DNA from: Blepharisma japonicum
Taxonomy: Eukaryota; Ciliophora; Heterotrichea; Heterotrichida; Blepharismidae
DNA length: 64,000 nucleotides
Direction of reading: 5' to 3'
NCBI GenBank assembly: GCA_949751835.1
Contig: CATKHK010000024.1
Coordinates: 310,001 to 374,000, forward strand
A program made the translations under genes and the position numbers. A model generated the notes under the pieces. The model was given only the letters and a program-made list of their open reading frames with translations, was not told where the DNA came from and did no database searches. Below, piece after piece: positions 43,315-53,757 of the stretch. Positions within the stretch are counted from its first letter, which is position 1; each line of letters opens with the position of its first letter.

Positions 43315-46300
43315 TTAAACTTGCCCTGGCCAATAAGGACTTGTCTCCCTCCCAAACTGCTTTTGCTTAACAGCTTCATCTTCAATTTTTTTCTTCCTTT
43401 TAGAAACATAGCGTAATGATGAATCTGAAAGCCTAAACTTTGCCATTTCCTCATCTTCTTCCTCAATTTTTGCCTCTCTTGCTTTCTTAAGTTGATTTTC
43501 TTTAAGTTTCGCCCATGTATACAAATCATTAACAATTTGGTCAGGATTCCTCGACCTTGGAGTTTTGTTGATTTGTGGAGAAAACGTCGCTTCCAATATT
43601 TCTTCATCAACTTTATTAATCTGCTGTGTACTTAGTTTGAGCTTAGCATTGACCACATATTCTTGCTGCCTGTCTAAAAAGTTTCCCATTGCGTGAGCAT
43701 TTCTATTAATTTTGGGCGAATGCGTTAAATTTTGTAGTTCCTCTTCAACTTTTTTTTGTCTTTCATTATGCAGCCTTTCTTGCCTTTGGTTTTCCAAAAT
43801 TTTGAATCTTTCTTCGAAGGGCACATAATCATTACCTTGCCGTGCTCGCTTGTTTTGGGCTAACTCTCTGGAATACGAAGAAATGCGTGGAGAGAATGCA
43901 GAGAGATCTGGTGATTCAATACTCTGGTTTATTCGGCTTTTAGGAGATCGGTCTTTGGTAGATGAGCTGTTTGGAGTGTGCTTTTGGGTTACTTTTATGT
44001 GGTGATTTGATGTGTTTAAGCCTGGCTGGCGATTTGATGTGTCTAAGCTGGCTTGGTGATTTGACGTGTTTAAGCTGGTTTGATGGTTTGACATGCTTAA
44101 GCTTTGGTGGTTTGAATTGTTTAAGCTTGATTGATGATTTGATGTATTTAATGCTGATTGTTTAGATGATGCAGGCCTTATAGAATTGATTGGGCGCTTG
44201 GAGGATGGAGCAGTTATAACCCTTGAGCCTGGCCTCGATTGCTTTTTTGATGAACTGCCTTTGGATCTTGAAGTGTGTTTTGATGATTTCGACTTCTTTG
44301 ATATGCTTGCTTCATAAGTCAAAGCAAACTTTCGAGCAGCCACAATGGCTTTGTACCATCTTTGGATTTTTATAATGCAATTTTTTTTCTTTGTAAACTT
44401 GCTTCTCCAAGCTCTTTGTATGGTGATGACAGCTCTATTTAATTGAAAGACTGGCTTTAGTGTCATTCTGGTGTGCCATCCTTTTCATATTCTTTGGATA
44501 GTTTTTGCTTTTTCATGAAGAAACTTCAATCCATTATAAAACTCTCGGGCTTTGCATGCTCTTCACATAGACTGGATTTTTATAATTTCGGGAAGAATTC
44601 CTGAGTAGTCCATTTTCATATATCCGCCCATAGATCTGAATAATTTTGAAATCGCATGGAATGATTCAATTTTCACAATATTTTCTTGTTGGTCTTTATT
44701 TTTCCCATTAGAAATGATGCTAGAATTAAGCTCTTCTGTGTTTTTCACAGATTGCTTGGTTAGCAGTTTTTGCACATAGCGCTCTGATTCAGCCATAATA
44801 TCGAGCTTTTCAAAAGAATTTGTCTGAATATTTTGCCTTAAATTTTCTTTTGAAGCTACTCTTGGCTGTGGGCGGTCATCATAGATTTCAACGTGGAAAT
44901 CTTTGGGTCTGAATATTGAATTGCTTTTTTTAGCTGAAAATGGGCTGGATTCACTTATTTGCATAAAATTTGCATCAGAGTGTGTTAGCGATAGATCAAT
45001 ACTGTCATCCTTTAGTTTTTGCTTTCTTTTTATTATATCTTGAAGCTGAGTCATATGCTTTTCTTTTAATAGCACATATCTTCCTGTTATTATAAAGTCT
45101 TGAGAAGGCAAGATTTGGGCTAAAACGCCTTTTACGACCTCCTTTTGTGCACCAGATATTCTTAGCGCAATGTCGGGGAATTCTTTAATTACGTCTTCAA
45201 TGTTTATCCAGTGAGGAAACCCATACCATGTCCATAATAAAGTAGGCAATATTAATGAATTTCTAAATAAGAAGACTGCGTTTGGCTGAATTTCTTTTTC
45301 GGGCGCTTTAATGCAATAAATTATATGAGGTTCAATTTTGACAAGAGGCTGAATAAGGCTTGAAATTGATAGAGCAAGCTTTTCAGCAAAAATTGACTCA
45401 GATGGGATATCTGAAGGGACTTTAAGCTGATTAGGATAAAAGTTAGGAAGCACGCTAGAGAACACTGAAATCAGCTTTGAATTGCATTTTCTGAGGAAAA
45501 ATGAATTTAAATGCAGGGAATAGTGCCCTTCTGCTTCATTTCGGAGATGAGTTAAATCATATTTTACTGATCCCCAGGAGAAATGATAAATAATATCATT
45601 TTTTTCAATAAAAGAAATAATGTCCTTATAAGGTAAGTTTTCATCGCTTTGGACTCTGTGCAATTCGTTGACATATTCCTTAAATGTAGCATTATCAGCA
45701 GAAAGAAAGTGAACAAGACCAGACCCTTTACCTAAACACAGATCAACGATATGCTTGCAATTTGGAGTATTGAGCACAGGCATCCCAATATTTTCCCTTT
45801 CAAGTGAGTCTAAAAGTTTTATGTAATTATTGCAGCAATAATAATTCAGAGACTCAATTGTTATATTTGTTGTAAAACTCCCCATACTTTTTTCTCTTGC
45901 AAATCCTGGGAAGTCAACTATCATGATCGAATATGCAGGTAAACAATTTTCATAAATTTCTTTTTTCTCTTTGTTGATATTTTTTTTTGCTTCAGGGCTT
46001 AATAGAGAAACTGCAGCCTCAAATCTGATATCAATAAGACTGCTGCAATGAATTTCAAGTCTTTCATTAATTTTGTCATTTAGCCAAGAAAAAGTCAAGC
46101 TGTACAAAGTTCTTGCTAAATCTCTGATTCTAAACTCAGCTTCAGATTTTGTTTTAAAAATTGAAAAACACTCATAAAATTTATCTTCAGGCAATACAAG
46201 TAGCTTACATATTTTTTGTACGGTATATTTATTCCTTGGAATCCAAAAACCAGCCTCATTTTCAACAAAATAAATATCATGAAGGTGAATGACAATTGCT

Positions 46301-47241
46301 AAAATATCTTCTAGTCCCAAAATTTCAGCTTTTTCTATTCCTAACTCATTGAGACATTCCATAAATCTCTCCCAAATTTCTCTATCAAGAGCTTCCATCG
46401 TTCCATCGTCTTGCTCAGGTCTTGGCTTTGGGTTTTCAAATAGTTTATGTATGACATTTCCATGAAGTCCACATTTCTGAAGGGTGTTTTTATTCGCTCC
46501 TAAAAGCGAATGCAAAAGCTGATAAGATCTCCCTTTTTTAGCAATTGGCAAGCTAAAATCCATCAGTGTTGCTTTTATTTGTCCTCCAACTGCTCTAAAC
46601 TGTTTATCAAATTTCAGTTCAGTTATCATTGCACATGCTGTAGATTCAAGATTATGCTTCCTCACAGAGGATCCCATAATGTGAAGTGCCTGCATTCCTT
46701 CATGCAGAATATGAAATAATTTTTTATCAGATTCCAAACTTTGGCTTAAAAAGTCTGAAGATGAAACAGACACTAGGTGGTCAACTAAATGGATCACGTT
46801 AAATGTTTTTCCTGAGCCAGACTCACCTAGAACTGCAATTACTTGGTTCTCTTTTGTGGCTTTAAGTTTCTCATAAGCTGATAAGCTTGTACTATAGATA
46901 TGAGGAGGAAGTTCTTCGATTTCTTGGCTGTATTTGCTGCGGATCCCTTTATTAAAATAAAGAGAAGGTTGTGCCTCAGAATTAACTGAAATTAGCACAT
47001 TTCCAGCATAGGTAAAAGGAATTCCTGATTTAAGTCTTCCTCTTAAAGAATTGAGCATAGATGCTTCACTGTGTTTTTTTAGATTTGTCATATTATTTGA
47101 TTCCTTTATTAGGCTAAGCATTTTAGCCATCTCTGATAGAGGTCTTCCGTTTGGGCAATAAACCTGCTGAATTACATCGTGAGAAGATAACTTCTTAGGA
47201 GTGTTGACATAAGTGAAAATATCAGAGCCAGTGTCAGACAT
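43315..47241 (-). CDS. Divergent myosin heavy chain with IQ motifs and repeat tail
   Basis: A 1308-aa protein. Residues ~25-870 are a myosin motor: P-loop GESGSGKT (139-146) is intact. The switch I region, usually NxNSSRFGK, reads KHNLESTACAM (195-205), and switch II, usually DIxGFE, reads DFPGFA (443-448), losing the catalytic Glu. Four IQ motifs follow (about 885-985: IIKIQSMWRACKAREF, AKTIQRIWKGWHTRM, AVITIQRAWRSKF, CIIKIQRWYKAI), with TGA Trp in the first two. The tail has a Ser/Asn/His decapeptide repeat and then charged helices. ATP binding seems possible; normal hydrolysis is doubtful. The gene has no visible intron. Confidence 0.85.
44003..44160 (-). repeat. 30-nt coding minisatellite in the myosin tail
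   Basis: Five to six imperfect copies of a 30-nt unit encode a decapeptide of the form LNTSNHQxSL (for example LNNSNHQSLS, LNTSNHQASL, LDTSNRQPGL). The copies differ by single bases and one is shorter by one residue, so it is an expanding in-frame tandem array. Confidence 0.8.
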
Positions 47242-47333
47242 TTTAAATGTTGCAATATTTAATACAGTTAAAACTAAAAATTAATATTTTCTTCTATTTT
47301 AAACTGCTTTGTGTGGAAACGATGAGCATTTTA

Positions 47334-49022
47334 CTAAATTTTCAGCTCTGAATTGTCTTGAAATTTTACTTTTTTGGCTGGTTTTGGGATTTGAGATGCA
47401 CTTGCCCTCTTAACAGCGCCTTTTTCTTGCTTATTTTCTTCCATATCATTACTAGCTAAATTTGCTTCTTTAGCATACTCAACCATATTTTTATTACTGG
47501 AAGAGCTGGAATCAGATTTTGACTCAATTAAATCACTGTCACTATCACTTTCACTTTCTCCAGAAGTATGGCTTTTTGATGGCACCGGACTTCCTATGCT
47601 TAACTGTCTCATCAAAGAAGTAGGAAGAAGAGACCTAATATCTAAATTATTGATATTTTCCAATGTAAATTGGGATTCAGGCAGCCAATATCAATAGCTG
47701 ACTGATAAAGATAGCCAAGTTCTATGCAAAACTGGGATGTTCATTCTTTTTGCTTGCTTGAATTTTTTTGTAAGTGATCCGTCAGATATGAGATGAGTGG
47801 TTTCTTCAGTCACTTCTCTTTGGCATATTGCTCCATATCTTTCTGAAGCTTGTCATAAAGGGTGCATTTCAGGCTGAATATCAATAGGAATCATCCCACT
47901 AAAAGCAATTTTTGCTCCTAATAGAACATTTCCTTGAATTTGTTTTAAAATATTTTTTACATCAGCATTTTCTTGCATGTAAAAAGAATCGTGAATGTTC
48001 GTTAACAAATCCTTCATGAAATACAGCAAATGGTCATTTTCTCCCATAATCTTTTTATCAATGTCTGACAATTCATCAAAAAAGTACCAAAATCTATCAG
48101 CAATAACAAGATTTGGCGAATCTGGCCAAACTTCGTGAGTATCGTCCAATATTAAGACCATAGTGTTATCTTTTGGTAATAAAATCTTTAAACTTTTTCC
48201 TGATTCTCCTGGCTCGTCATCTCTAAATATATTTTACTGTGATATAAGTCTTTCTCCAAAATACTCTTTATGTGGGTCAATTAGCTTCATCATTTGGTGG
48301 GCATATTTCCTTGATCCTTTTGTATAGACAAAGAACTCATATTTATCTTTCAGATTTTCTAAGAAAAAATCTAGATGAGGCCTTAGTCTTGTTGAAAACA
48401 CTATTCCATCAATATTAATCTGATGTATATTTGGCTTATCTGAGCTTCCTTTAATAGTATGCAGTAGTGTATGGTCTAAATCCAGCACCAGCAGCAATTT
48501 TTTTTCTTTTAAAAGTTTTTGCTTTTTCTTATGTTCAAGAGCAACAGCTAAATCTTTATTGAACTTCAAATTTCTCCCAGTGACCCCACAGTGCAATTTT
48601 TCTATGTCTGTTTGTTCGCTCCTATATAAGCCTTACTCATTTGGTCTATAACCACAAAATGCACACATTCCCCCAAACTCCATTTCGTGTTTGCACTCAT
48701 CAATAGAATCAGCTCCAATAGAAAAGTTTTGCAAGCTTTTTGGGCGAATTTTGCATAAAAAATTAGTTTGTTGGGCTTCTTCAGCTGAATTCAGCAAATA
48801 TAGGTATCCAGAAGCAATTGATTTGATCTTGAATGTTTTTGTTTTATATACAGGCATATGGATAATTTGACTTAAAAGCGAAGAAGGGGATTCTGGGACA
48901 TCACAGCTTAAAGTGCAGAGATCATGGCCTTCTTCTATAAACTCATTAGGTTTAACATGCCAAGTAATTTGCTTAATGACAAGGTTAGGAATCTGAGGAG
49001 GCTTGATTGGGATTTCACTCAT
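47334..49022 (-). CDS. FCP1-like RNA polymerase II CTD phosphatase
   Basis: After two 15-nt introns are spliced the protein is 552 aa. The order fits FCP1: a biotinyl-lipoyl-like N-terminal domain (ITWHVKPNEFIEEGHDLCTL), a Cys pair (CAFCGY), the FCPH catalytic domain with DLDHT (176-180) and VYTKGSRKYAHQ, then ISQDDE, DDTHEVWPD, and a BRCT domain (~360-450, IPIDIQPEMHPLWQASERYG, WLSLSVSYWYWLPES). A Ser/Asp-rich C-terminus follows. It dephosphorylates the polymerase II C-terminal repeat to recycle the enzyme. Tandem TAG-TAA ends the gene. Confidence 0.92.
48223..48237 (-). other. 15-nt intron
   Basis: On the minus strand this reads GTAAAATATATTTAG, phase 2. Removal joins RLISQ to DDEPGESG, restoring the FCP1 catalytic core. 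A is at position 10. Confidence 0.9.
48622..48636 (-). other. 15-nt intron
   Basis: On the minus strand this reads GTAAGGCTTATATAG, phase 2. Removal joins RPNE to SEQTDIEKLHCG and avoids an in-frame TAA. A is at position 10. Confidence 0.9.
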
Positions 49023-49068
49023 TAATTTATAATTTAATTTGGAATTTTTAGTTAATTTACTAAAAGTT

Positions 49069-50193
49069 TTAGTTTAGGTATGCATGATTTAGCGCGTCTT
49101 CAGGAGATATTCGTGCTGATGGATCCCAAGCGAGCATCCTACTTAATAAATCCACAAAATTGCGGGTTACAGTAAATGCTGCATATTTGTGTACAGTTTG
49201 TTCAAGGTTTCGGGTGACTTCATGCTGCATCCTTAATATTGTGGCTGGGTCTCTTCCTTGTGCAGCTAAAAGCCCTTTGCAGACTGCCATTCTTCCAAAT
49301 CGATTAACTCTTGACTTCAGTGACATCCACAGTGGGACCCCAGATACAATTTCTAATAAAATCATCCCAAGTGATCATATATCAAAAGACCAAGGACTAC
49401 TTATTTGAGCCAAAGTTGCTATATGATCGCCTGGGGAATGTGCTAGCTCCAAAGCTTCTGGTGGCATATATTCAGGTGTAGCTGTATTTATGCTTCCATT
49501 TCCGATACAGCTAAAAGCAGATCCAAGATCAATTAATTTGACTCCATCATAATACTCTTCATTTACCAAAATGTTGTCAGGTTTTAAATCGCTATGTACA
49601 ATATTCAATTCTGAGAAAAGCTGAAGTACTTCAAGCATTTCCTTTACAAACTCTTTTAAAATTTCTGGGTTTCTCTTTATTTCTTCATAGAGATGACCAT
49701 GAACAACTTGATACATTCTTTCACCTTTAACGAATTCTCCTTTAAGTTGAAATAAAGCTTTGCTTAAACTTGATCCGCCTACCTCAAAAATAGCTCACAA
49801 ATCTTGTCGGTCAGATTTTGAGGTAATTAAGTGGGCAACACTTTGAGTTGCTGGGTGTCTGATCTCGTTAAGTATTTTTCCGAAGTGAATTTCCCTTTTG
49901 CAGCTTTCAACTGCTGCAGAACTACTGCAACGGCTTACTTGCTTTACTGCAACTTTTTTGCCGGTTAATTCGTCTTCGCCAAGTCATACCATGGCACATC
50001 CTCCTTTGCCGAGAAGTTTCAATTTTCGAAATCCTGAAGGAAATCGGTCTCCATATAATTTTTCTTCTTCATTTGGTATGAATAATCTAGGCTTATCCTG
50101 CTTAGTTTGGTTGGTATGTCGAATTCCATCTAGTGATTTTAAAGGTGCAGTTCTTTTACGGCCTTCTATATTTCTTCAATTAGCATTTTTCAT
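49069..50193 (-). CDS. Atypical Ser/Thr protein kinase
   Basis: A 374-aa protein, nearly all kinase domain, with three or more TGA Trp codons. The glycine loop is LGKGGCAMVWLGE and the ATP-binding Lys sits in KKVAVKQV. The catalytic loop reads HSDLKPDN, so the Arg of HRD is Ser, and the Mg loop is DLGSAF instead of DFG. TPEYMPPEAL replaces APE. A long insert lies between subdomains IX and XI. The changes in HRD and DFG resemble RD-negative, DYRK-neighbour kinases and suggest activity without activation-loop phosphorylation. The start is ATG 50193. Only 46 nt separate it from the FCP1 start on the same strand. Confidence 0.85.
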
Positions 50194-50598
50194 TTTGAAG
50201 TAATAAATCAATGCTAATTGAGTAACTTATTATTGGCATTAATAATATAAGTAACTTGTCAACTAATTGACAAACAATTCATTGGAATAATTATTATAAC
50301 ATTTCGAAGTTGTGAATCAAAATATTGCTTAAATGTTCTTCTCGCAGTGCAAACAATATTAAAATATAAGTAAGGTTGCAATCTGATATAATTAAAAATA
50401 AATTTAAGGCAATAAATATCCCCTTCTTAAAATTATAAATCTGAGTCATTTCTTATAAAAACATCTAAAAAAGCATTTATTAATATTTAGATTATTCTAC
50501 TTTTTTTTTAAATCAATTAAAATATGAATATGGTTTGGATATAAAATCAAAAAATTATTATAAAATTAATTGACCATTTTGAGCTATTTCATTTAGAC
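50194..50598. other. Intergenic region, AT-rich
   Basis: A promoter region of the kinase gene plus the 3' flank of the first array GST. It contains a weak form (ATTGACCATTTTGAGC, near 50569) of the TTGGCCATTTTTAAG block found 3' of the other GSTs. No ORF was seen. Confidence 0.35.
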
Positions 50599-51228
50599 TT
50601 AATATTCTCTCTCTTCTCTTGTTGAAAGATAGGCAGCTAAATTAGGATGGCTCTTGAAGTTTTCAGCAAACTGAAGAAGTCTTGGAGCACCTGTTTCAAC
50701 AATTGCTCTCATTGTTGCAGCCTTTTGTGGTCTCAATAGTCAATCATAAAGGAATTCAAAAGTAACAAAATCTGCATGGCTTATAGAATTTCCCACCAAG
50801 TGAGTGTTATTTTCATTTAGTCTTTTTTCAATAATTCTAAGTTTTTCAGGTAATTGCTCATGATACCACTTCCCAAGGCCTTCAAAATCCTTATCAAACA
50901 AAATAAACTTGACTATTGTTTGGAAGAGATCATCTACAAATCCAACAAGAGATTCAGATTGATAATTTTCGTAAAGGTCATTTGATGTTAATAATCCAGC
51001 CCGCCTAAGTAAATACTTTTCAATAGCTCTAGATTGTACCAAATTGTGACCGTCAATCTGAAGTAAAGGAATTTGAGAGAATTCTGCAATTCCTGTTGCT
51101 TTAGTTTGATCCCAGGATTCGTGAGTATGTCTTACATCTTCAAATTCTAGACCCAGATACTTCAAAATTAATCTAGAAGTTTCTCCTCTACCGAAGCTGT
51201 CGAAATAATGGAATCTAATTTGAGCCAT
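50599..51228 (-). CDS. Glutathione S-transferase, sigma-like (array copy 1)
   Basis: A 209-aa GST. The N-terminal domain begins MAQIRFHYFDSFGRGETSRL with the catalytic Tyr in HYFD, and includes the glutathione-binding pattern IPLLQIDGHNLVQSRAIEKYL. The C-terminal domain has SHADFVTFEFLYD. Trp after FLYD is TGA, whereas copy 2 uses TGG there. It is the most divergent of the four array copies (DFEGLGKWYHEQLPEKLRII). It is on the same strand as copies 2-4. Sigma GSTs detoxify electrophiles, and some isomerise prostaglandin H2. Confidence 0.94.
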
Positions 51229-51876
51229 TTATTATTTATAATGAATGGCAAGGAAGATTTAAATGAACATTTTGTAATAGCAACAGTCTGAATTACTTTT
51301 TCATACTAACTTTTATTTAAATTCTAATAATTATAAACTGATATTTAAATCGTTTTAAGTAACTATTAATAAAATTCAATTTAAAATTGAGTTGAGTTTC
51401 ATTGTTAAAAATATAGTGCATAGCTTCTCAGAAGCCTAAATAAATGATAGGCTTAATTGCATATGAGACAGCAATTTTTATTATTAAAATTGTTGGCCAT
51501 TTTTAAGTTAAAGTTTGCTTAATCTTTTCAAGATAATTACTTTCATAAAGGGTTTTTAAAATGCCTTCCATCAGAGTCTATTTGTGACATGTGAGCCACA
51601 ATACTTAATATAATTTAGACGAATAGATAATAGTTAGTGTTCGAGCTTTTATATCGAGCCTAAGCTATTTTTTTAATTAAGTCTTCATAATTTAAGATGT
51701 AGATGATAAGTTAAAATATGATGAATAAATATTTGATTATAATTTACTACTCGTTCTTTTTCAAAAATGTAAATTTATTTTTCAAATTTATCTGAAATAA
51801 AACTATAGTTTTATTATAAATCTAGAAGTATCATTTTATTATTAAAAACTATTGGCCATTTTTAAACTTACTTAAA
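51229..51876. other. GST spacer with duplicated segment and GST 3' remnant
   Basis: Two things are visible. Near 51491-51535 is a block like the 3' end and flank of the functional GSTs (TTGGCCATTTTTAAGTTAAA, then TTTTCAAGATAA), probably a trimmed GST. From about 51565 to 51860 the sequence is homologous to 55275-55560 (shared CAGAGTC.ATTT.TGACAT and TAGTTTTATTATAAAT blocks). No ORF remains. Confidence 0.55.
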
Positions 51877-52497
51877 TTAATGGGCTTTCTCTTCTCTTGT
51901 TGCAAGATATGCAGCCAAGTTAGGGTGACTCTTGAAGTTTTCAACAAACTCAATGAGTCTTGGAGCACCTCTTTCAACTATCTGTCTCATTGTTGGCGCC
52001 TTTAGAGGTCTTAATAGCCAATCATAAAGAAACTCAAAGGTAACAAAGTCTGCATGACTTACTGAGTCTCCCACTAAGTGAGTGTTATTTGCATTTAGTC
52101 TTTTTTCAACCAATCCAAGCTTTCCAGGCAATTGCTCATTCAGCCACTTCTCAAATCCTTCCTCGTTCCTAACTGGAACGTTGAAGCTGACTGCTGTTTC
52201 ATAGAGGTCTTGCAAAAATCCAGCAAGAGATTCAGACTGATAGTTCTCAAAAAGGTCACTTGATATCAATCCAGCTCTTCGAAGTAAGTACTTTTCTATA
52301 GCTTTGGATTCTACCAAGCTGTGGCCATCAATCTCAAGTAATGGGAGTTGAGCGAATTCTGCCATTGCTTTACCCTGGCTAGCGGTCTCTTGAGTGTATC
52401 TAACATCCTCAAATTCCAGACCAATGTATTTCAGAATTAATCTGCAAGTTTCTGCCCTTCCAAGACTGTCGAAATAATGCAATCTTACTTGTGCCAT
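51877..52497 (-). CDS. Glutathione S-transferase, sigma-like (array copy 2)
   Basis: A 206-aa GST beginning MAQVRLHYFDSLGRAETCRL, with LPLLEIDGHSLVESKAIEKY and SHADFVTFEFLYDWLLRP. It lacks two residues in the loop after strand beta-2 compared with the other copies (QETASQGKAMAEFAQ). No intron or TGA codon. The 3' flank carries the shared TTGGCCATTTTTAA block. Substrate choice probably differs because the helix alpha-4 region (LQDLYETAVSFNVPVRNEEG) is quite different. Confidence 0.95.
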   Translation of the reverse strand: MAQVRLHYFDSLGRAETCRLILKYIGLEFEDVRYTQETASQGKAMAEFAQLPLLEIDGHSLVESKAIEKYLLRRAGLISSDLFENYQSESLAGFLQDLYETAVSFNVPVRNEEGFEKWLNEQLPGKLGLVEKRLNANNTHLVGDSVSHADFVTFEFLYDWLLRPLKAPTMRQIVERGAPRLIEFVENFKSHPNLAAYLATREEKAH

Positions 52498-52835
52498 TTA
52501 TTATAATGTATACCCATGATACAATAAAATAGAAATCATTTTAGAATAAATGGTCACTATTTTTACTCGCCTATATTAGCTTCAATTTAATCTCAAATAA
52601 TTATAGAATATTTAATTAAATCATTTTCACTGTTTATTTATAAAATATTTTAATTAATAACTAATAGTAAAAAATCAAAAATATATTATGCATAGACACT
52701 GCTTAGATTTTATTCTCAAAAATAAAGCATCTATTCAATTGATTCGCCCTGAGAATTATACCTTTATTTATATATGGTTTCAATTTTTATTATTAACAAT
52801 ATTGGCCATTTTTAAGCTGAAACTTACTTATTAGG
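52498..52835. other. GST spacer
   Basis: An AT-rich gap between copies 2 and 3. The right end carries TTGGCCATTTTTAAGCTGAA at 52800-52819, the 3' flank of copy 3 shared with copy 4. No ORF. Confidence 0.4.
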
Positions 52836-53462
52836 TTAATGATCCCTCTCTTCTCTTGTTGCAAGATAGGCTGCCACATTAGGATGACTCTTAAAATTCT
52901 CTGCAAATTGAATGAGTCTAGGAGCACTTGCTTCAAGAAGAGGTCTTGCTGTAGCAACCCTTTGAGGTCTTAAATATCCATCATAAATGAATTCAAAAAC
53001 TACAAAATCTGCATGACTTAAAGAATCACCAACAAGGTGGGTGTTGCTTTCGTTTAGCCTTTTTTCAATAATTCTAAGCCTTTCTGGAAGCTGTTCCAGT
53101 GCCCATTTCGTAAGTCCTTCCATATCCTTATCTATTATCATGAATTTGATAATGATTTGGAGAATGTCATCTATATATCCAACAAGAGACTCTGATTGAT
53201 AGTTTGCGAGGAGATCGCTTGAAATAAGTCCAGCTCTTCTCAGTAAGTACTTTTCGATAGCTCTGGACTGAACCAAGTTGTGGCCATCAATTTGAAGTAA
53301 AGGCAATTGGAAGAATTCTGCAATTCCTGATGTTTTAGTTTCATTCCAAGTCTCATGGGTATATCTTACGTCCTCAAATTCAAGACCTAAATATTTCAAA
53401 ATAATTCTTGAGGTTTCTCCTCTACCGAAGACATCGAAATAGTGAAGCCTTATTTGAGACAT
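52836..53462 (-). CDS. Glutathione S-transferase, sigma-like (array copy 3)
   Basis: A 208-aa GST, nearly the twin of copy 4 at 55817-56443: most of both chains is identical, including LEFEDVRYTHETWNETKTSG and LPLLQIDGHNLVQSRAIEK. The catalytic Tyr lies in HYFDVFGRGE. It is head-to-head with the FAD oxidoreductase gene, with 295 nt between starts. The pair, with its shared promoter, has been duplicated as a block. Confidence 0.95.
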   Translation of the reverse strand: MSQIRLHYFDVFGRGETSRIILKYLGLEFEDVRYTHETWNETKTSGIAEFFQLPLLQIDGHNLVQSRAIEKYLLRRAGLISSDLLANYQSESLVGYIDDILQIIIKFMIIDKDMEGLTKWALEQLPERLRIIEKRLNESNTHLVGDSLSHADFVVFEFIYDGYLRPQRVATARPLLEASAPRLIQFAENFKSHPNVAAYLATREERDH

Positions 53463-53757
53463 TTTATTTATTTCAACATGTTGGAGAATTAGATAAGAAT
53501 AGATTATTCTATTAAAAAATGTGGATTTTTTATGATTACATACAAATATAAATAGAAAATTACTTAAAATAAATTTATTTTTAAATACAGCTTAGAATCA
53601 ATGTTTTACGTTAAATTGCTACTAGAATTTCTCCTTCTAAATACTTGAAGGGCATCGACTGATTCAAAGTAAAATTTACCTAATTTAGCTTTTTCTTATA
53701 TTAATACACCCCATATCTTTTATTTAGTCTCATCAATAAAAACTGATAACAATTTAA
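53463..53757. promoter_or_regulatory. Bidirectional promoter region, GST copy 3 / FAD oxidoreductase
   Basis: This 295-nt gap separates two divergent starts. It is homologous to 56444-56763: both begin with TTTATTTCAACATGTTGGAG beside the GST start, and both end with CATATCTTTT...CAATTTAAA before the oxidase start. Conservation across the duplication supports shared control of the pair. Confidence 0.55.
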
